From the NCBI GenBank assembly GCA_900068845.1, contig CEFQ01000010.1:477326-541325 (forward strand): a DNA stretch of 64,000 nucleotides, read 5' to 3'. Position 1 is the first letter of the stretch. Every line of letters starts with the position of its first letter. The DNA comes from Enterobacter ludwigii (GTDB lineage Bacteria > Pseudomonadota > Gammaproteobacteria > Enterobacterales > Enterobacteriaceae). The position numbers and the translations under genes are program-made. The notes below the pieces were generated by a model. It was not told the DNA's origin, ran no database searches, and saw nothing but the letters and a program-made list of their open reading frames with translations. Shown one piece after another: positions 1 to 8,700 of the stretch.

Positions 1-1560
1 GCGCGTGCCGGTTTTGAAGCGTGCGACAGCCGATGAGAGGCTGCTGGCCTGCTGCTCCAGCGAGGCCGACGCGTTCGCCGATTCCTGCACCAGCGTGGCG
101 TTTTGCTGCGTCACCCGATCCATCTCATTCACCGCCTGACCGATCTGGTCGATGCCGCGACTCTGCTCATCAGATGCCGACGCAATCTCGCCCATGATGT
201 CGGTGACGCGGGTGACAGCGCTAACGATCTCCTGCATGGTTTCACCGGCACTGCTCACCTGTTGCGAACCGGTGTTCACACGTTGGACTGAATTCTCAAT
301 CAGCAGTTTGATCTCTTTGGCGGCCTGCGCGCTACGCTGCGCCAGATTACGCACTTCACCTGCCACCACGGCAAAGCCGCGGCCCTGTTCACCGGCACGC
401 GCCGCTTCTACCGCCGCGTTGAGCGCGAGGATATTGGTCTGGAAGGCGATGCCATCAATCACGCTGGTGATGTCAGCGATTTTCTTCGAACTGTCAGCGA
501 TATCGCGCATGGTTTTCACCACGCCATCCACCACGTTGCCCCCTTTATCGGCGGTTTCCGAGGCGGTTTTCGCCAGCTGCGTGGCCTGACGCGCATTATC
601 GGCGTTCTGTTTCACCGTGGCGGTTAACTGTTCCATGCTCGCGGCGGTCTCTTCCAGTGACGCCGCTTGTTGCTCGGTGCGTGAGGAGAGATCGTTATTG
701 CCGGTGGCAATCTCGCTGGCGCTGCCAAAAATCGCATCCGCGCTATCACGCACATTGTTGATGGTGCTTAGCAGCGACTGCTGCATATGGTTGAGGCTGG
801 CAGCAATCGATGCCATTTCACTGCGGCCTTCCACCTGCAAACGGGCAGAGAGATCGCCGTCGGCGAAGCGCTCCATCTGCTGCTGTACCTGCTTCATTGG
901 CGCCAGCAGAATGCGACGCACCAGCATCCACACGGCAATCAGCAACAGTACCACCACCACCGCCATTACGATGACTAACACCAACATGTGCTGATAGGTA
1001 TTGTCATATTCCGCATTGCGCTCGGCCAGCAGTTGCACGTTCTGTTCGCGCCACTGCTTGTAAGCGGCTTCCAGATCGTCCTGCGCCTGCTGAGCATCAA
1101 GATTGCCATAGGCGGCATAATCATTGGCTTGCAGGAACGCCGCTGACTGTTTTAGCAATTCAGCGAAGGCAGCAAACTTAGCGTCGACTACACTGGCTGA
1201 ATCCGCGCTTTGTCCGGCCATGCGCGGCATGTTTTTGTAGCGTTCATAATGTTGCTTTGCCTCATCCAGTGACGCACCGGCGCTGATTAGCAGCTTGTTG
1301 ATGGCGGCGACTGACGCTTCATCCGTCTGTTTTTTCAGGATACGAATGGCAACGCGGTTAATGATCACGCGGGTTTTTACCAACGTTTGCCAGCCGTCGG
1401 CCAGCTCGCGCTGCTGATGTGACAGCTGATTGCTGGTGGTGAAATTATGCTGACCGTTAATCAGTGAGGATAAAAACAGCGAGCCGGAAATCGCCTGCAT
1501 TGCGGTGAAAACCACCAATATCATTATGATGGCCGTCACAATTTTCATTCGTTTAAACAT
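1..1560 (-). CDS. Methyl-accepting chemotaxis protein, 3' end cut by window edge
   Basis: Transmembrane chemoreceptor passing ligand signals to CheA/CheW. Reading the minus strand from the ATG at 1560 gives 520 codons without a stop, running off base 1. TM1 spans about residues 7-30, a Tar/Tsr-like periplasmic helical sensor about 31-190, and TM2 about 191-213. A HAMP domain follows, then a long cytoplasmic coiled coil. The signalling hairpin tip shows the family signature [20 protein letters not shown], followed by [18 protein letters not shown]. Glutamine/glutamate-rich stretches on either side are likely methylation sites. Only a short tail is missing, so a CheR-binding pentapeptide cannot be checked. 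Ligand unknown. A sigma-28 type promoter lies just upstream, fitting flagellar-class control. The two MCP-domain genes of enteric bacteria cannot be told apart further here. Confidence 0.93.
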   Translation of the reverse strand, partial: MFKRMKIVTAIIMILVVFTAMQAISGSLFLSSLINGQHNFTTSNQLSHQQRELADGWQTLVKTRVIINRVAIRILKKQTDEASVAAINKLLISAGASLDEAKQHYERYKNMPRMAGQSADSASVVDAKFAAFAELLKQSAAFLQANDYAAYGNLDAQQAQDDLEAAYKQWREQNVQLLAERNAEYDNTYQHMLVLVIVMAVVVVLLLIAVWMLVRRILLAPMKQVQQQMERFADGDLSARLQVEGRSEMASIAASLNHMQQSLLSTINNVRDSADAIFGSASEIATGNNDLSSRTEQQAASLEETAASMEQLTATVKQNADNARQATQLAKTASETADKGGNVVDGVVKTMRDIADSSKKIADITSVIDGIAFQTNILALNAAVEAARAGEQGRGFAVVAGEVRNLAQRSAQAAKEIKLLIENSVQRVNTGSQQVSSAGETMQEIVSAVTRVTDIMGEIASASDEQSRGIDQIGQAVNEMDRVTQQNATLVQESANASASLEQQASSLSSAVARFKTGTR

Positions 1561-1595
1561 AGGTGCGTCTCTGAGGAAGTAGGCTAATAGTTAGG

Positions 1596-1622
1596 TTATC
1601 GGTGTAAAAGCACACCGCTTAA
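1596..1622 (-). promoter_or_regulatory. Sigma-28 (FliA) type promoter of the chemoreceptor gene
   Basis: On the minus strand ACCGATAA (1596-1603) matches 7 of 8 bases of the FliA -10 element GCCGATAA. TTAAGCGG (1615-1622) is a 4/8 match to the -35 element TAAAGTTT. The gap is exactly 11 bases, as the consensus requires. The element lies 36 bases upstream of the receptor's ATG. FliA control of chemoreceptors is established in enteric bacteria; its use here is inferred. Confidence 0.6.
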
Positions 1623-1675
1623 GTGCCAGCAGGAAATAATTACGTCACAGGATGATGAGAGGCAGGAAAAAACAG

Positions 1676-2125
1676 ATGAAAGCGTTTAATTATGAGCAAG
1701 ATTTCAAGCACATCGACTTTCGCCAGCAGCCCGATCTTTATCAGGTGGGACGCGGCGAGCAGGGCGTGCTGATGGTCGAACCTTACAAAAGTGAGATTCT
1801 TCCGCACTGGCGTTTTCGCACCGTGGAACTGGCAAAACAATCTTCCCAGCAGATCATGCAGCTATTTGAGGAGTATCGCGCGCAGGACGATTTTGTCGGC
1901 ATGGACATGGCGCGCAAATATATTCAGATGGGTTATACGCGGGCGCGCCGTTACAGCAATCATCAGGGCGGGCGCAAATATGACGAGGCGGGCAACGAAC
2001 TGCCGCGCACCACAGAAAAAGAAAAGGCCGCTGCGGCGGCCGTTTTCAAAGCGTGCTGGGATAAACTGCGCGCGGATACTGACTATCTGGCGCGCAAGCG
2101 TGCGCACCAGCAGAAGTATGGTTAA
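1676..2125 (+). CDS. DUF4385 domain protein
   Basis: Small soluble protein of 149 residues resembling the DUF4385 family, for which I know no function. It has no signal peptide or membrane segment. It is rich in charged and aromatic residues, with conserved-looking stretches around [20 protein letters not shown] and [19 protein letters not shown], and a Lys/Glu/Ala-rich helical C-terminus. The ATG at 1676 is preferred to the in-frame ATG at 1652 because an AGGCAGG ribosome site lies about 10 bases before it and homologues start at MKAFNYE (from memory). Its stop codon overlaps the rimO stop by 4 bases in convergent orientation. It is not part of the E. coli neighbourhood of rimO. Family assignment is from memory. 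Confidence 0.8.
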   Translation: MKAFNYEQDFKHIDFRQQPDLYQVGRGEQGVLMVEPYKSEILPHWRFRTVELAKQSSQQIMQLFEEYRAQDDFVGMDMARKYIQMGYTRARRYSNHQGGRKYDEAGNELPRTTEKEKAAAAAVFKACWDKLRADTDYLARKRAHQQKYG

Positions 2126-3447
2126 ACGCGCGTGCCCCAGAGATCGTATTCGTCGGCGTGTTCGACTTTAACGCGTACCACGTCGCCGACTTTTACCTGA
2201 CGATCGCCGTTCAGATAGACCGCGCCATCGATTTCCGGGGCATCAGCCATGCTGCGGCCCACCGCGCCTTCCTCGTCCACTTCATCAATCAGCACCAGCA
2301 CTTCGCGGCCGATTTTCTCCTGCAGACGTTCGCTGGAGATCTTCTGCTGCAGCTGCATGAAGCGATCGAAACGATCCTGCTTTATCTCGTCCGGTACCTG
2401 ATCCGGTAGCTGGTTCGCGGTCGCACCTTCCACCGGGCTGTACTGGAAGCAGCCAACGCGATCGAGGCGCGCTTCCTGCAGGAAGTCGAGCAGCATCTGG
2501 AAATCTTCTTCGGTTTCTCCAGGGAAACCAACGATGAAGGTTGAACGCAGCGTCAGCTCCGGGCAGATTTCACGCCAGCGCTTAATGCGCTCCAGCGTAC
2601 GCTCTACCGCGCCAGGACGCTTCATCAGCTTCAGGATGCGCGGGCTGGCGTGCTGCAGCGGAATATCGAGGTACGGCAGAATCTTGCCTTCGGCCATCAG
2701 CGGGATAACGTCATCCACATGTGGATAAGGATAAACGTAGTGCAGACGCACCCACACACCGAGTTTGGCTAACTGCTCGCACAGGCTCACCATGCTGGTT
2801 TTCACCGGCGATCCGTTCCAGAAACCGGTGCGGTGTTTAACATCCACGCCGTAAGCGGAGGTGTCTTGTGAGATCACCAGCAGCTCTTTCACGCCCGCCT
2901 CGACCAGACGTTTGGCTTCGTCGAGCACCGAACCGATGGGACGGCTATCAAGATCGCCACGCATGGAGGGAATGATGCAGAAGGTGCAGCGATGGTTACA
3001 GCCTTCGGAAATTTTCAGATACGCGTAATGGCGCGGTGTCAGTTTGACACCTTGCTCCGGCACCAGGCTGAGGAACGGGTTGTGCTCCGGCTTTGGCACA
3101 TAGGTGTGCACATGCGACAGAACCTGTTCGTAGCTGTGCGGGCCGGTGATCTCCAGCACCTTAGGATGCACTTCGCGGATTTGATCCACTTTGGCGCCCA
3201 GACAGCCGGTGACGATCACTTTGCCGTTTTCGTTAAGTGCTTCACCAATCGCTTCCAGAGATTCCTGTACGGCGCTATCAATAAATCCACAAGTGTTAAC
3301 GATAACGATCTCTGCATCATCGTAGCGTGGCACCACGTCATAGCCTTCAGTCCGCAGTTCCGTCAGGATGCGTTCAGAGTCGACGAGGTTTTTCGGACAG
3401 CCGAGGGAGACGAACCCCACGCGTGGTGGATTTTTGACATGGCTCAT
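2122..3447 (-). CDS. rimO: Ribosomal protein S12 methylthiotransferase RimO
   Basis: Radical-SAM enzyme that adds a methylthio group to the beta-carbon of an aspartate in ribosomal protein S12, in the cytoplasm. The 441-residue length equals that of E. coli RimO. The N-terminal UPF0004 domain carries three cluster cysteines (C17, C53, C82). The radical-SAM motif CNHRCTFC places C150, C154 and C157 on the second 4Fe-4S cluster. A C-terminal TRAM domain (about 375-441) holds the target protein. It is transcribed away from the carbonic anhydrase gene; in E. coli it sits beside bssR, which is absent here. YcaO, reported to assist this modification, is encoded at 55995-57758 in the same window. 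Confidence 0.97.
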   Translation of the reverse strand: MSHVKNPPRVGFVSLGCPKNLVDSERILTELRTEGYDVVPRYDDAEIVIVNTCGFIDSAVQESLEAIGEALNENGKVIVTGCLGAKVDQIREVHPKVLEITGPHSYEQVLSHVHTYVPKPEHNPFLSLVPEQGVKLTPRHYAYLKISEGCNHRCTFCIIPSMRGDLDSRPIGSVLDEAKRLVEAGVKELLVISQDTSAYGVDVKHRTGFWNGSPVKTSMVSLCEQLAKLGVWVRLHYVYPYPHVDDVIPLMAEGKILPYLDIPLQHASPRILKLMKRPGAVERTLERIKRWREICPELTLRSTFIVGFPGETEEDFQMLLDFLQEARLDRVGCFQYSPVEGATANQLPDQVPDEIKQDRFDRFMQLQQKISSERLQEKIGREVLVLIDEVDEEGAVGRSMADAPEIDGAVYLNGDRQVKVGDVVRVKVEHADEYDLWGTRV

Positions 3448-3776
3448 AAGGATAAAAATTCATCATATTTAGTGTGGATAGGGGGGCGATTGTACAGAGG
3501 TTGCAGAGGAAAATGTATAGGCTGTGTAAGAATCTCCTTAAGGGGTAACCAATATGTTGTGATTATGCTTAACTCATTTGGCGGTGCGTTTAATTCGTTG
3601 TGGCGCACCCTCTACGCGCCCGGCTGCAGAGGGTCATCCGAGTTGTGTAAGCGGGCGCCTTTTGCTTAAATGTTGGGTCGGTGAAGGTAAGTTGTTATCT
3701 CCACTGAAAATTTCAAATCGCACTGATGGTGAATCCTCACTGCCAGGGCAGAAGTGGATAATGTGAGAGCAGACAT
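3448..3776. other. Divergent intergenic region rimO / carbonic anhydrase
   Basis: No convincing gene is seen in these 329 bases. The region must hold promoters for the two divergent genes, but no strong -35/-10 pair stands out. One feature is a 7-bp inverted repeat, ACCCTCT at 3608-3614 against AGAGGGT at 3629-3635, with a loop of about 14 bases and no T-tract, so it is not a typical terminator. In E. coli the corresponding spot carries the biofilm gene bssR; nothing similar is encoded here. Confidence 0.5.
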
Positions 3777-4412
3777 ATGCAAGAGATCGTCAAAGGTTTT
3801 CTGAATTTTCAACAGAATGTGTTCCCTGAAAGGAAGGATCTTTTCAAAAGTTTGGCATCCAACCAAAATCCCAAAGCCCTGTTTATCTCCTGCTCAGACA
3901 GCCGTCTGGTGCCAGAGCTGGTGACGCAGTCAGAGCCTGGCCAGCTGTTCGTGATCCGTAACGCCGGTAACATTGTGCCGCCGTTTGGACCCGAGCCAGG
4001 TGGTGTGTCAGCAACCATTGAGTACGCGGTCGTAGCGCTGGGTGTGACCGAAATTATTATTTGTGGTCACTCCAACTGCGGAGCCATGAACGCGATTGCT
4101 TCTAATGCCGATCTGGAAACCATGCCAGCGGTCGATCACTGGTTGCACTACGCTAACGCGGCTAAAGCGGTGGTAGAAGAGCGCAACTACGATAGCGTGG
4201 AGAAACGTCTCAATGAGATGGTGAAAGAGAACGTGATTGCGCAGCTGCACAATATCAAAACACACCCTTCCGTGGCGGTGGCGCTGCGTAAAGGCAAAGT
4301 TCGCCTGCACGGGTGGGTTTATGATATTGAGAGCGGCGGGATTATCGCGCTGACCAAAGGCGGTGAATCCTTCATTTCATTGTCGGAAAATCCAGAAACC
4401 TGCTTCGAGTAA
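3777..4412 (+). CDS. Beta-class carbonic anhydrase, CynT-like
   Basis: Zinc enzyme interconverting CO2 and bicarbonate in the cytoplasm. The 211 residues carry the beta-class signatures CSDSR (C39, with the D41/R43 dyad) and GHSNCGAM (H98, C101); C39, H98 and C101 are the expected zinc ligands. The phrases [22 protein letters not shown] and [11 protein letters not shown] resemble E. coli CynT more than Can. Unlike cynT, it has no cyanase (cynS), cynR or cynX beside it, so a stand-alone role supplying bicarbonate is more likely than cyanate breakdown. It is a single-gene unit closed by a strong hairpin terminator. It occupies a position that is bssR/gstB territory in E. coli. Confidence 0.93.
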   Translation: MQEIVKGFLNFQQNVFPERKDLFKSLASNQNPKALFISCSDSRLVPELVTQSEPGQLFVIRNAGNIVPPFGPEPGGVSATIEYAVVALGVTEIIICGHSNCGAMNAIASNADLETMPAVDHWLHYANAAKAVVEERNYDSVEKRLNEMVKENVIAQLHNIKTHPSVAVALRKGKVRLHGWVYDIESGGIIALTKGGESFISLSENPETCFE

Positions 4413-4421
4413 TTCCCGCTA

Positions 4422-4450
4422 ACCACCTGCAAAGCAGGTGGTTTCTCTTC
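4422..4450 (+). terminator. Rho-independent terminator of the carbonic anhydrase gene
   Basis: A perfect 9-bp stem (ACCACCTGC with GCAGGTGGT) and a 3-base AAA loop are followed by TTCTCTT. It starts 9 bases after the stop codon. Confidence 0.8.
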
Positions 4451-4530
4451 GCATTTCATGAATATTTCCCACCGCGCTGAAAACCAACCTCTACACTTGA
4501 GAAGCAATTACCTCTGATAAGGGCTTTCTC

Positions 4531-5187
4531 ATGCGATTTCCCCTTTTTGTTCCTGTGTTAACGCTGGCATTGCTGGCGGCGGGCTGTACTTCTCATGTTG
4601 CTGACAAACAACAATATTCGGGCTTTCTCGGCGATTACAGTCAGTTGCAACCGGAAAAATCACCGAGCGGCAAACCAACGCTACGCTGGGTATCTCCCGA
4701 TTATCGCGATGCGGATTATCGCGGCGTGGTCTATACGCCAGTGGTCTATTATCCGGTGCCACATCCCAATGCACGTGTCAGCCAGCAAACGCTGGACGAG
4801 GTGCGGAGCTATACCGATAGCCAGCTGAAACGTGCAATCTCTGAGCGCAAACCGCTGGTAACACAAAAAGGTCCACAAACGCTGGTGGTGAAAACGGCTA
4901 TCACTGCGGTGTCGGCTGAAAACAAGGGCATGCAATTCTATGAGGTGGTGCCGGTCGCGGCGGTAGTGGCGAGTACCATGGCGGCCACCGGACATCGCAC
5001 ACAAGAGAGTGCACTGTTCCTGGAAGTGGAAGCGGTGGATGGACAAACCGGTAAGCCGCTGATCAAAGTGGTGCGTAAAGCCTTCGGTAAGCCGTTGCCG
5101 AACAGCAGCACGCCAATCACACTCAACGATCTCCGTCCGGCGATTGATGAGATGGTGCGTGATGTCGTAGCCTTCTCCACGCCGTGA
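4531..5187 (+). CDS. DUF3313-type lipoprotein
   Basis: Predicted lipoprotein of 218 residues. The signal peptide ends in a lipobox (AAGC, C19) with Thr at +2, which predicts sorting to the outer membrane. The mature part is about 200 residues without membrane segments, and contains the repeated-looking tract SPDYRDADYRGVVYTPVVYY. It resembles the DUF3313 lipoprotein family, of unknown function; the assignment is from memory and moderate. It is monocistronic between two hairpin terminators, and its ATG follows TCTGATAAGGGC, giving a modest ribosome site. No similar gene lies here in E. coli. The short glycine/alanine segment VPVAAVVASTMAATG (about 135-150) may be buried or membrane-associated. 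Confidence 0.85.
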   Translation: MRFPLFVPVLTLALLAAGCTSHVADKQQYSGFLGDYSQLQPEKSPSGKPTLRWVSPDYRDADYRGVVYTPVVYYPVPHPNARVSQQTLDEVRSYTDSQLKRAISERKPLVTQKGPQTLVVKTAITAVSAENKGMQFYEVVPVAAVVASTMAATGHRTQESALFLEVEAVDGQTGKPLIKVVRKAFGKPLPNSSTPITLNDLRPAIDEMVRDVVAFSTP

Positions 5188-5193
5188 ATCTGT

Positions 5194-5222
5194 GCCCGGC
5201 CGCGTGCCGGGCTTAATGTTTT
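5194..5222 (+). terminator. Terminator after the DUF3313 lipoprotein gene
   Basis: A 7-bp stem (GCCCGGC with GCCGGGC) and a CGCGT loop are followed by TTAATGTTTT, starting 7 bases past the stop codon. Confidence 0.7.
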
Positions 5223-5291
5223 GTAAATCCGTCCCATCCTTTGTTACGTGCTGACTACCCTTAACGGCAGACCGTGATAAAGGAGAATGCC

Positions 5292-6422
5292 ATGCGATTA
5301 CTGCCCGCCGCGCTTCTGTTTGGCGCCTTAAGCTGTTCCTCCCCGCTGCTCGCTGCCGATGTGCAGGTGCAGGTTTTGCAAGACAAGCTCGATCATCCGT
5401 GGTCGGTGGCCTTTCTGCCCGACAATCAAACGCTATTAATTACTGAACGATCCGGCCAACTTCGCAGCTGGCAGCCAGACCGAGGCTTGTCGCAGCCGAT
5501 CGGCGGTGTGCCAAAGGTATGGGCGAATCGTCAAGGTGGCTTGCTGGATGTGGTGCTGGCGCCGGACTTCACCCAAAGTCGCCGCGTGTGGCTCAGCTAC
5601 ACCACCGCAGATGAGAGCGGTCGCGCCGGTGGCGTGGTGGGCTTTGGTCGTCTCAGCGATGACAACCGCCAGCTCAATGATTTCAAGGTCGTGCTGGAGC
5701 AAACGCCAAAGCTATCGGGTGGCGCCAATATCGGCACGCGCCTGGCTTTTGATCGTCAGGGCTTTCTCTATGTCACCTTTGGTGACAACTTTGCCAGCAG
5801 CAGCGCGCAACAGTTGGATAAGCTCTCCGGCAAAATCGTGCGTCTGACCAAAGACGGTGAAATCCCGCCGGACAATCCGTTTGTCGATCGTCAGGGCGCG
5901 CGCGCTGAAATTTGGTCCTACGGCATGCGCAATCCGCAAGGGCTGGCGCTCAATCCGTGGACGCAGCAAATGTGGGAAAGTGAACACGGTCCACGCGGCG
6001 GCGATGAGGTAAATATCCCAGAGAAGGGCAAAAATTACGGTTGGCCGCTGGCGACGCACGGCATTGACTACAGCGGCCAGAAAGTACCGGAAGCAAAGGG
6101 CAGTGAGGTCGAGGGAACAGAGCAACCGCTGCATTACTGGAAAGTCTCACCGGCCATCAGCGGCATGGCTTTTTATAACAGCGCACGTTTTCCTCAGTGG
6201 AAAAACTCACTGTTTATCGGCGCGCTGAAGGAAAAGAGCCTGATTCGTTTACAGATCAACGGCGAAAAAGTGGTTGAAGAGCAGAGATTACTCGGTGACC
6301 GTGGCGAGCGTATTCGTGATGTGCGGCAGGGGCCGGATGGTTATCTTTATGTGCTGACCGATGCTGCTAACGGCAAGTTACTGAAAGTGGGGCTGACGGA
6401 CGCCAGCACCCCGCAAGGATAG
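5292..6422 (+). CDS. yliI: PQQ-dependent aldose sugar dehydrogenase YliI
   Basis: Periplasmic soluble aldose dehydrogenase of the six-bladed beta-propeller family, using pyrroloquinoline quinone and calcium. The 376-residue product begins with a Sec signal peptide (MRLLPAALLFGALSCSSPLLAA). The usual family stretches are present: QDKLDHPWSVAFLPD, GGLLDVVLAPDF, SYGMRNPQGLALNP and EHGPRGGDEVN, the last two lining the cofactor site. The ATG at 5292 is chosen over the upstream in-frame GTG at 5274 because AAAGGAGA lies 6 bases before it and the signal peptide then starts properly. The gene ends directly against the convergent HAD gene. No pqq synthesis genes are in this window, so cofactor supply is unknown. 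Confidence 0.93.
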   Translation: MRLLPAALLFGALSCSSPLLAADVQVQVLQDKLDHPWSVAFLPDNQTLLITERSGQLRSWQPDRGLSQPIGGVPKVWANRQGGLLDVVLAPDFTQSRRVWLSYTTADESGRAGGVVGFGRLSDDNRQLNDFKVVLEQTPKLSGGANIGTRLAFDRQGFLYVTFGDNFASSSAQQLDKLSGKIVRLTKDGEIPPDNPFVDRQGARAEIWSYGMRNPQGLALNPWTQQMWESEHGPRGGDEVNIPEKGKNYGWPLATHGIDYSGQKVPEAKGSEVEGTEQPLHYWKVSPAISGMAFYNSARFPQWKNSLFIGALKEKSLIRLQINGEKVVEEQRLLGDRGERIRDVRQGPDGYLYVLTDAANGKLLKVGLTDASTPQG

Positions 6423-7079
6423 TTATCGCACCCAGTTACACACTTCCCATCCGCGCTGTTGCGCTTCCTGCAGCAGCAGCGGATTAGGATTTACGACCCA
6501 CGCATGATCGGCATGCGTCAGCAGCGGTAAATCATTCATTGAATCACTGTAAGCCCAGGTGCGTTCAAAGTGTTGATCCTGCTGTAACGCTTTCCAGTCA
6601 CTCAGGCGCGTCACTTTGCCTTCACGATAGGTCATGGTGCCGTAAGTGTGTCCGCTGTAGCGTTCATCCACCACTTCTACACCAATCGCCAGCGCACCGT
6701 GTACACCAAGACGATCGGCGATGGGAACGGCCAGGTGATCGCCGCTGGCGGTGATGATCATTACCGTGTCGCCGCGCTGCTGATGCCACTCAATGCGCTC
6801 GCGGGCGGCGGGGTAAACGCGGGGCATGATGTCGCGATGGATAAAGCGGCGCACCCAGCCTTCAACGGTCATGGTGGCCATGCCCGCTAAGGGTGCCAGC
6901 GTGGTGTTCATATACTCTTCAATTGATAACGTGCCGGTGTGATATTTCTCCATCAGGATTTTTTCCTGATGAATGATCTCTTCGGGGGCAAATCCCTGTG
7001 AAACCAACCAGCGCAGCCACAGGCTGGTGCTGTCTTCACAAATCAGGGTTTCGTCCAGATCGAAAATGGCTAAGTCCAT
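6423..7079 (-). CDS. HAD-IB family phosphatase
   Basis: Cytoplasmic phosphomonoesterase of the haloacid dehalogenase superfamily, subfamily IB, 218 residues. Motif I is FDLDETL (nucleophile D7 and acid/base D9), motif II is MIITASG, motif III includes the Lys in REGKVTRL, and motif IV is YSDSMNDLPLL. An alpha-helical cap sits between motifs I and II. It resembles pseudomonad HAD-IB hydrolases annotated as histidinol-phosphatase- or phosphoserine-phosphatase-like; the substrate cannot be read from sequence. Its stop is immediately adjacent to the yliI stop, with no terminator between. It is not found at this place in E. coli. The ATG at 7079 starts the protein right at the beta-strand leading to motif I, as usual. 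Confidence 0.9.
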   Translation of the reverse strand: MDLAIFDLDETLICEDSTSLWLRWLVSQGFAPEEIIHQEKILMEKYHTGTLSIEEYMNTTLAPLAGMATMTVEGWVRRFIHRDIMPRVYPAARERIEWHQQRGDTVMIITASGDHLAVPIADRLGVHGALAIGVEVVDERYSGHTYGTMTYREGKVTRLSDWKALQQDQHFERTWAYSDSMNDLPLLTHADHAWVVNPNPLLLQEAQQRGWEVCNWVR

Positions 7080-7354
7080 CGCTGTTCTCCTCAGGCTGAC
7101 TGGATTCAGGTTAGCGGAAATTTGTGACTGGCTTAACCGTTCTGCGAAAAATCGGAATTACACGCAATTTTTATCGGCATGTTTAGGGGTAAAGGTGGCG
7201 GGGCTGCACGGTTGCTGCCAGGGTTACTCTAATAAACTCTATAAAACTTTACGATTGGACGGTTTTTTTCGCTGTCCTTAACCGTTAGCGTGGGGCGAGA
7301 CATGTCTTGCCTGCAAGAAAATCGAGATTTAACAAGGACAATCTGGTCACGCTC

Positions 7355-8560
7355 ATGAGAAAAAACACCTTCGCTTCTGTCTGGCGGCCGCTGGCTGCAT
7401 CTTCACTCCTGTTACTTTTTATTCCCACTGCCACCCTGGCTGAACAGGCCCCTGCGGCACCGCAAATTGATGCCAAAGCCTGGATTTTGATGGATTACAA
7501 CAGCGGCAAAGTGCTGGCGGAATCTAATGCCGATCAGCGTCTCGACCCCGCCAGCTTGACCAAAATGATGACCAGCTATGTGGTCGGCCAGGCGCTGAAA
7601 TCAGGCAAAATTACCAACGATGACATGGTCACCATCGGCCAGGATGCCTGGGCAACCGGCAATCCAAAACTACGCGGTTCGTCGCTGATGTTCCTCAAAC
7701 CTGGCGACCGTATTCCGGTGTCAGAACTGAATAAAGGTGTGGTGATTCAATCCGGTAACGATGCCTGTATTGCGCTGGCGGATTATGTCGCGGGCAGCCA
7801 GGATTCGTTTATCGGTTTGATGAACAACTACGTCAAAGCGTTTGGCCTGCAAAACACCCACTTTATGACGGTGCACGGTCTGGATGCCGAAGGGCAGTAC
7901 AGCACCGCGCGTGATATGGCGATTATTGGCCAGCGTTTGATTAGCGATGTACCGGAAGAGTATGCGCTGAATAGCGAAAAAGAGTTCACCTTCAACAAAA
8001 TTAAACAGATGAACCGAAATCGTCTGCTTTGGAGCAGCAATTTGAAGGTGGATGGCATCAAAACCGGCCACACCTCCGGCGCAGGCAATAATTTGGTGGC
8101 GTCGGCAACAGAAGGGGATATGCGCCTGATTTCCGTGGTGCTGGGTGCCGCGACGGATGCGACGCGTTTCCGCGAAAGTGAGAAATTACTGACGTGGGGC
8201 TTCCGCTTTTATGAAACCGTCACGCCAATTAAGGCCGACAAACCCTTTGCTCAGCAACGTGTATGGTTTGGCGATCGCAGTCAGGTGAATCTTGGTGTGG
8301 CAAAAGACGCAGCGATTACCGTGCCGAAAGGGCAGATGAAAAACCTTAAGGCCAGTTTTACCCTTAACGCGCCCCAGCTGGAAGCGCCGCTGGAGAAAAA
8401 TCAGGTCGTCGGCACGATTGATTTCCAGCTGGATGGCAAAACCATTGAACAACGTCCGTTAGTCGCATTGGAAGCAGTACCGGAAGGCGGCTTTATAGGT
8501 CGGATTTGGGATTTCATCATGATGAAATTCCACGGCTGGTTCGGGAAGTGGTTTAGTTAA
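7355..8560 (+). CDS. dacC: D-alanyl-D-alanine carboxypeptidase DacC (PBP6)
   Basis: Low-molecular-weight penicillin-binding protein that trims the terminal D-Ala from peptidoglycan pentapeptides at the outer face of the inner membrane. 401 residues. A Sec signal peptide ends near residue 29. The serine acylation motif is SLTK (S67-K70), followed by SGN (S133-N135) and KTG (K236-G238). The last motif reads KTGHTSG, with the His seen in PBP5, where E. coli PBP6 has Thr. A C-terminal beta-sandwich precedes an amphipathic anchor ([15 protein letters not shown]). The ATG at 7355 is chosen by homology; an in-frame TTG at 7307 would add 16 residues ahead of the signal peptide. The ribosome site is weak (AAGGA 17 bases upstream). 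Confidence 0.96.
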   Translation: MRKNTFASVWRPLAASSLLLLFIPTATLAEQAPAAPQIDAKAWILMDYNSGKVLAESNADQRLDPASLTKMMTSYVVGQALKSGKITNDDMVTIGQDAWATGNPKLRGSSLMFLKPGDRIPVSELNKGVVIQSGNDACIALADYVAGSQDSFIGLMNNYVKAFGLQNTHFMTVHGLDAEGQYSTARDMAIIGQRLISDVPEEYALNSEKEFTFNKIKQMNRNRLLWSSNLKVDGIKTGHTSGAGNNLVASATEGDMRLISVVLGAATDATRFRESEKLLTWGFRFYETVTPIKADKPFAQQRVWFGDRSQVNLGVAKDAAITVPKGQMKNLKASFTLNAPQLEAPLEKNQVVGTIDFQLDGKTIEQRPLVALEAVPEGGFIGRIWDFIMMKFHGWFGKWFS

Positions 8561-8577
8561 GTGTCAGGAAATAAACG

Positions 8578-8693
8578 GTGCGCATCAATGCGCACCTGGT
8601 CGCCATGAATGGCGACCCTACGAACTCAATAGTGAGTTAAGAACTCTTAAAGGCGTACGTCTGGCAGCTGTAGGGGCGCCATTGCTGGCGACC
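8578..8693. repeat. Palindromic intergenic repeat cluster after dacC
   Basis: Three palindromes lie between dacC and ybjG. 8578-8595 is a perfect GTGCGCAT hairpin with a CA loop. 8598-8617 is a perfect 9-bp palindrome (GGTCGCCAT / ATGGCGACC, GA loop) followed by CTAC. 8670-8693 is a diverged copy of that 24-base unit in inverted orientation, so the two units face each other across about 48 bases, like paired REP units. A near-identical unit (23 of 24 bases) recurs at 27028-27051. They could serve as terminators or mRNA stabilisers for the convergent dacC and ybjG genes, or be REP-like or MITE-like elements. Confidence 0.75.
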
Positions 8694-8700
8694 TTATCGC

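Noticed and set aside
2992..3669. 225-codon open frame opposite the rimO start and its upstream region
   Set aside because: Mostly antisense to rimO; the part outside rimO resembles nothing and has no ribosome site.
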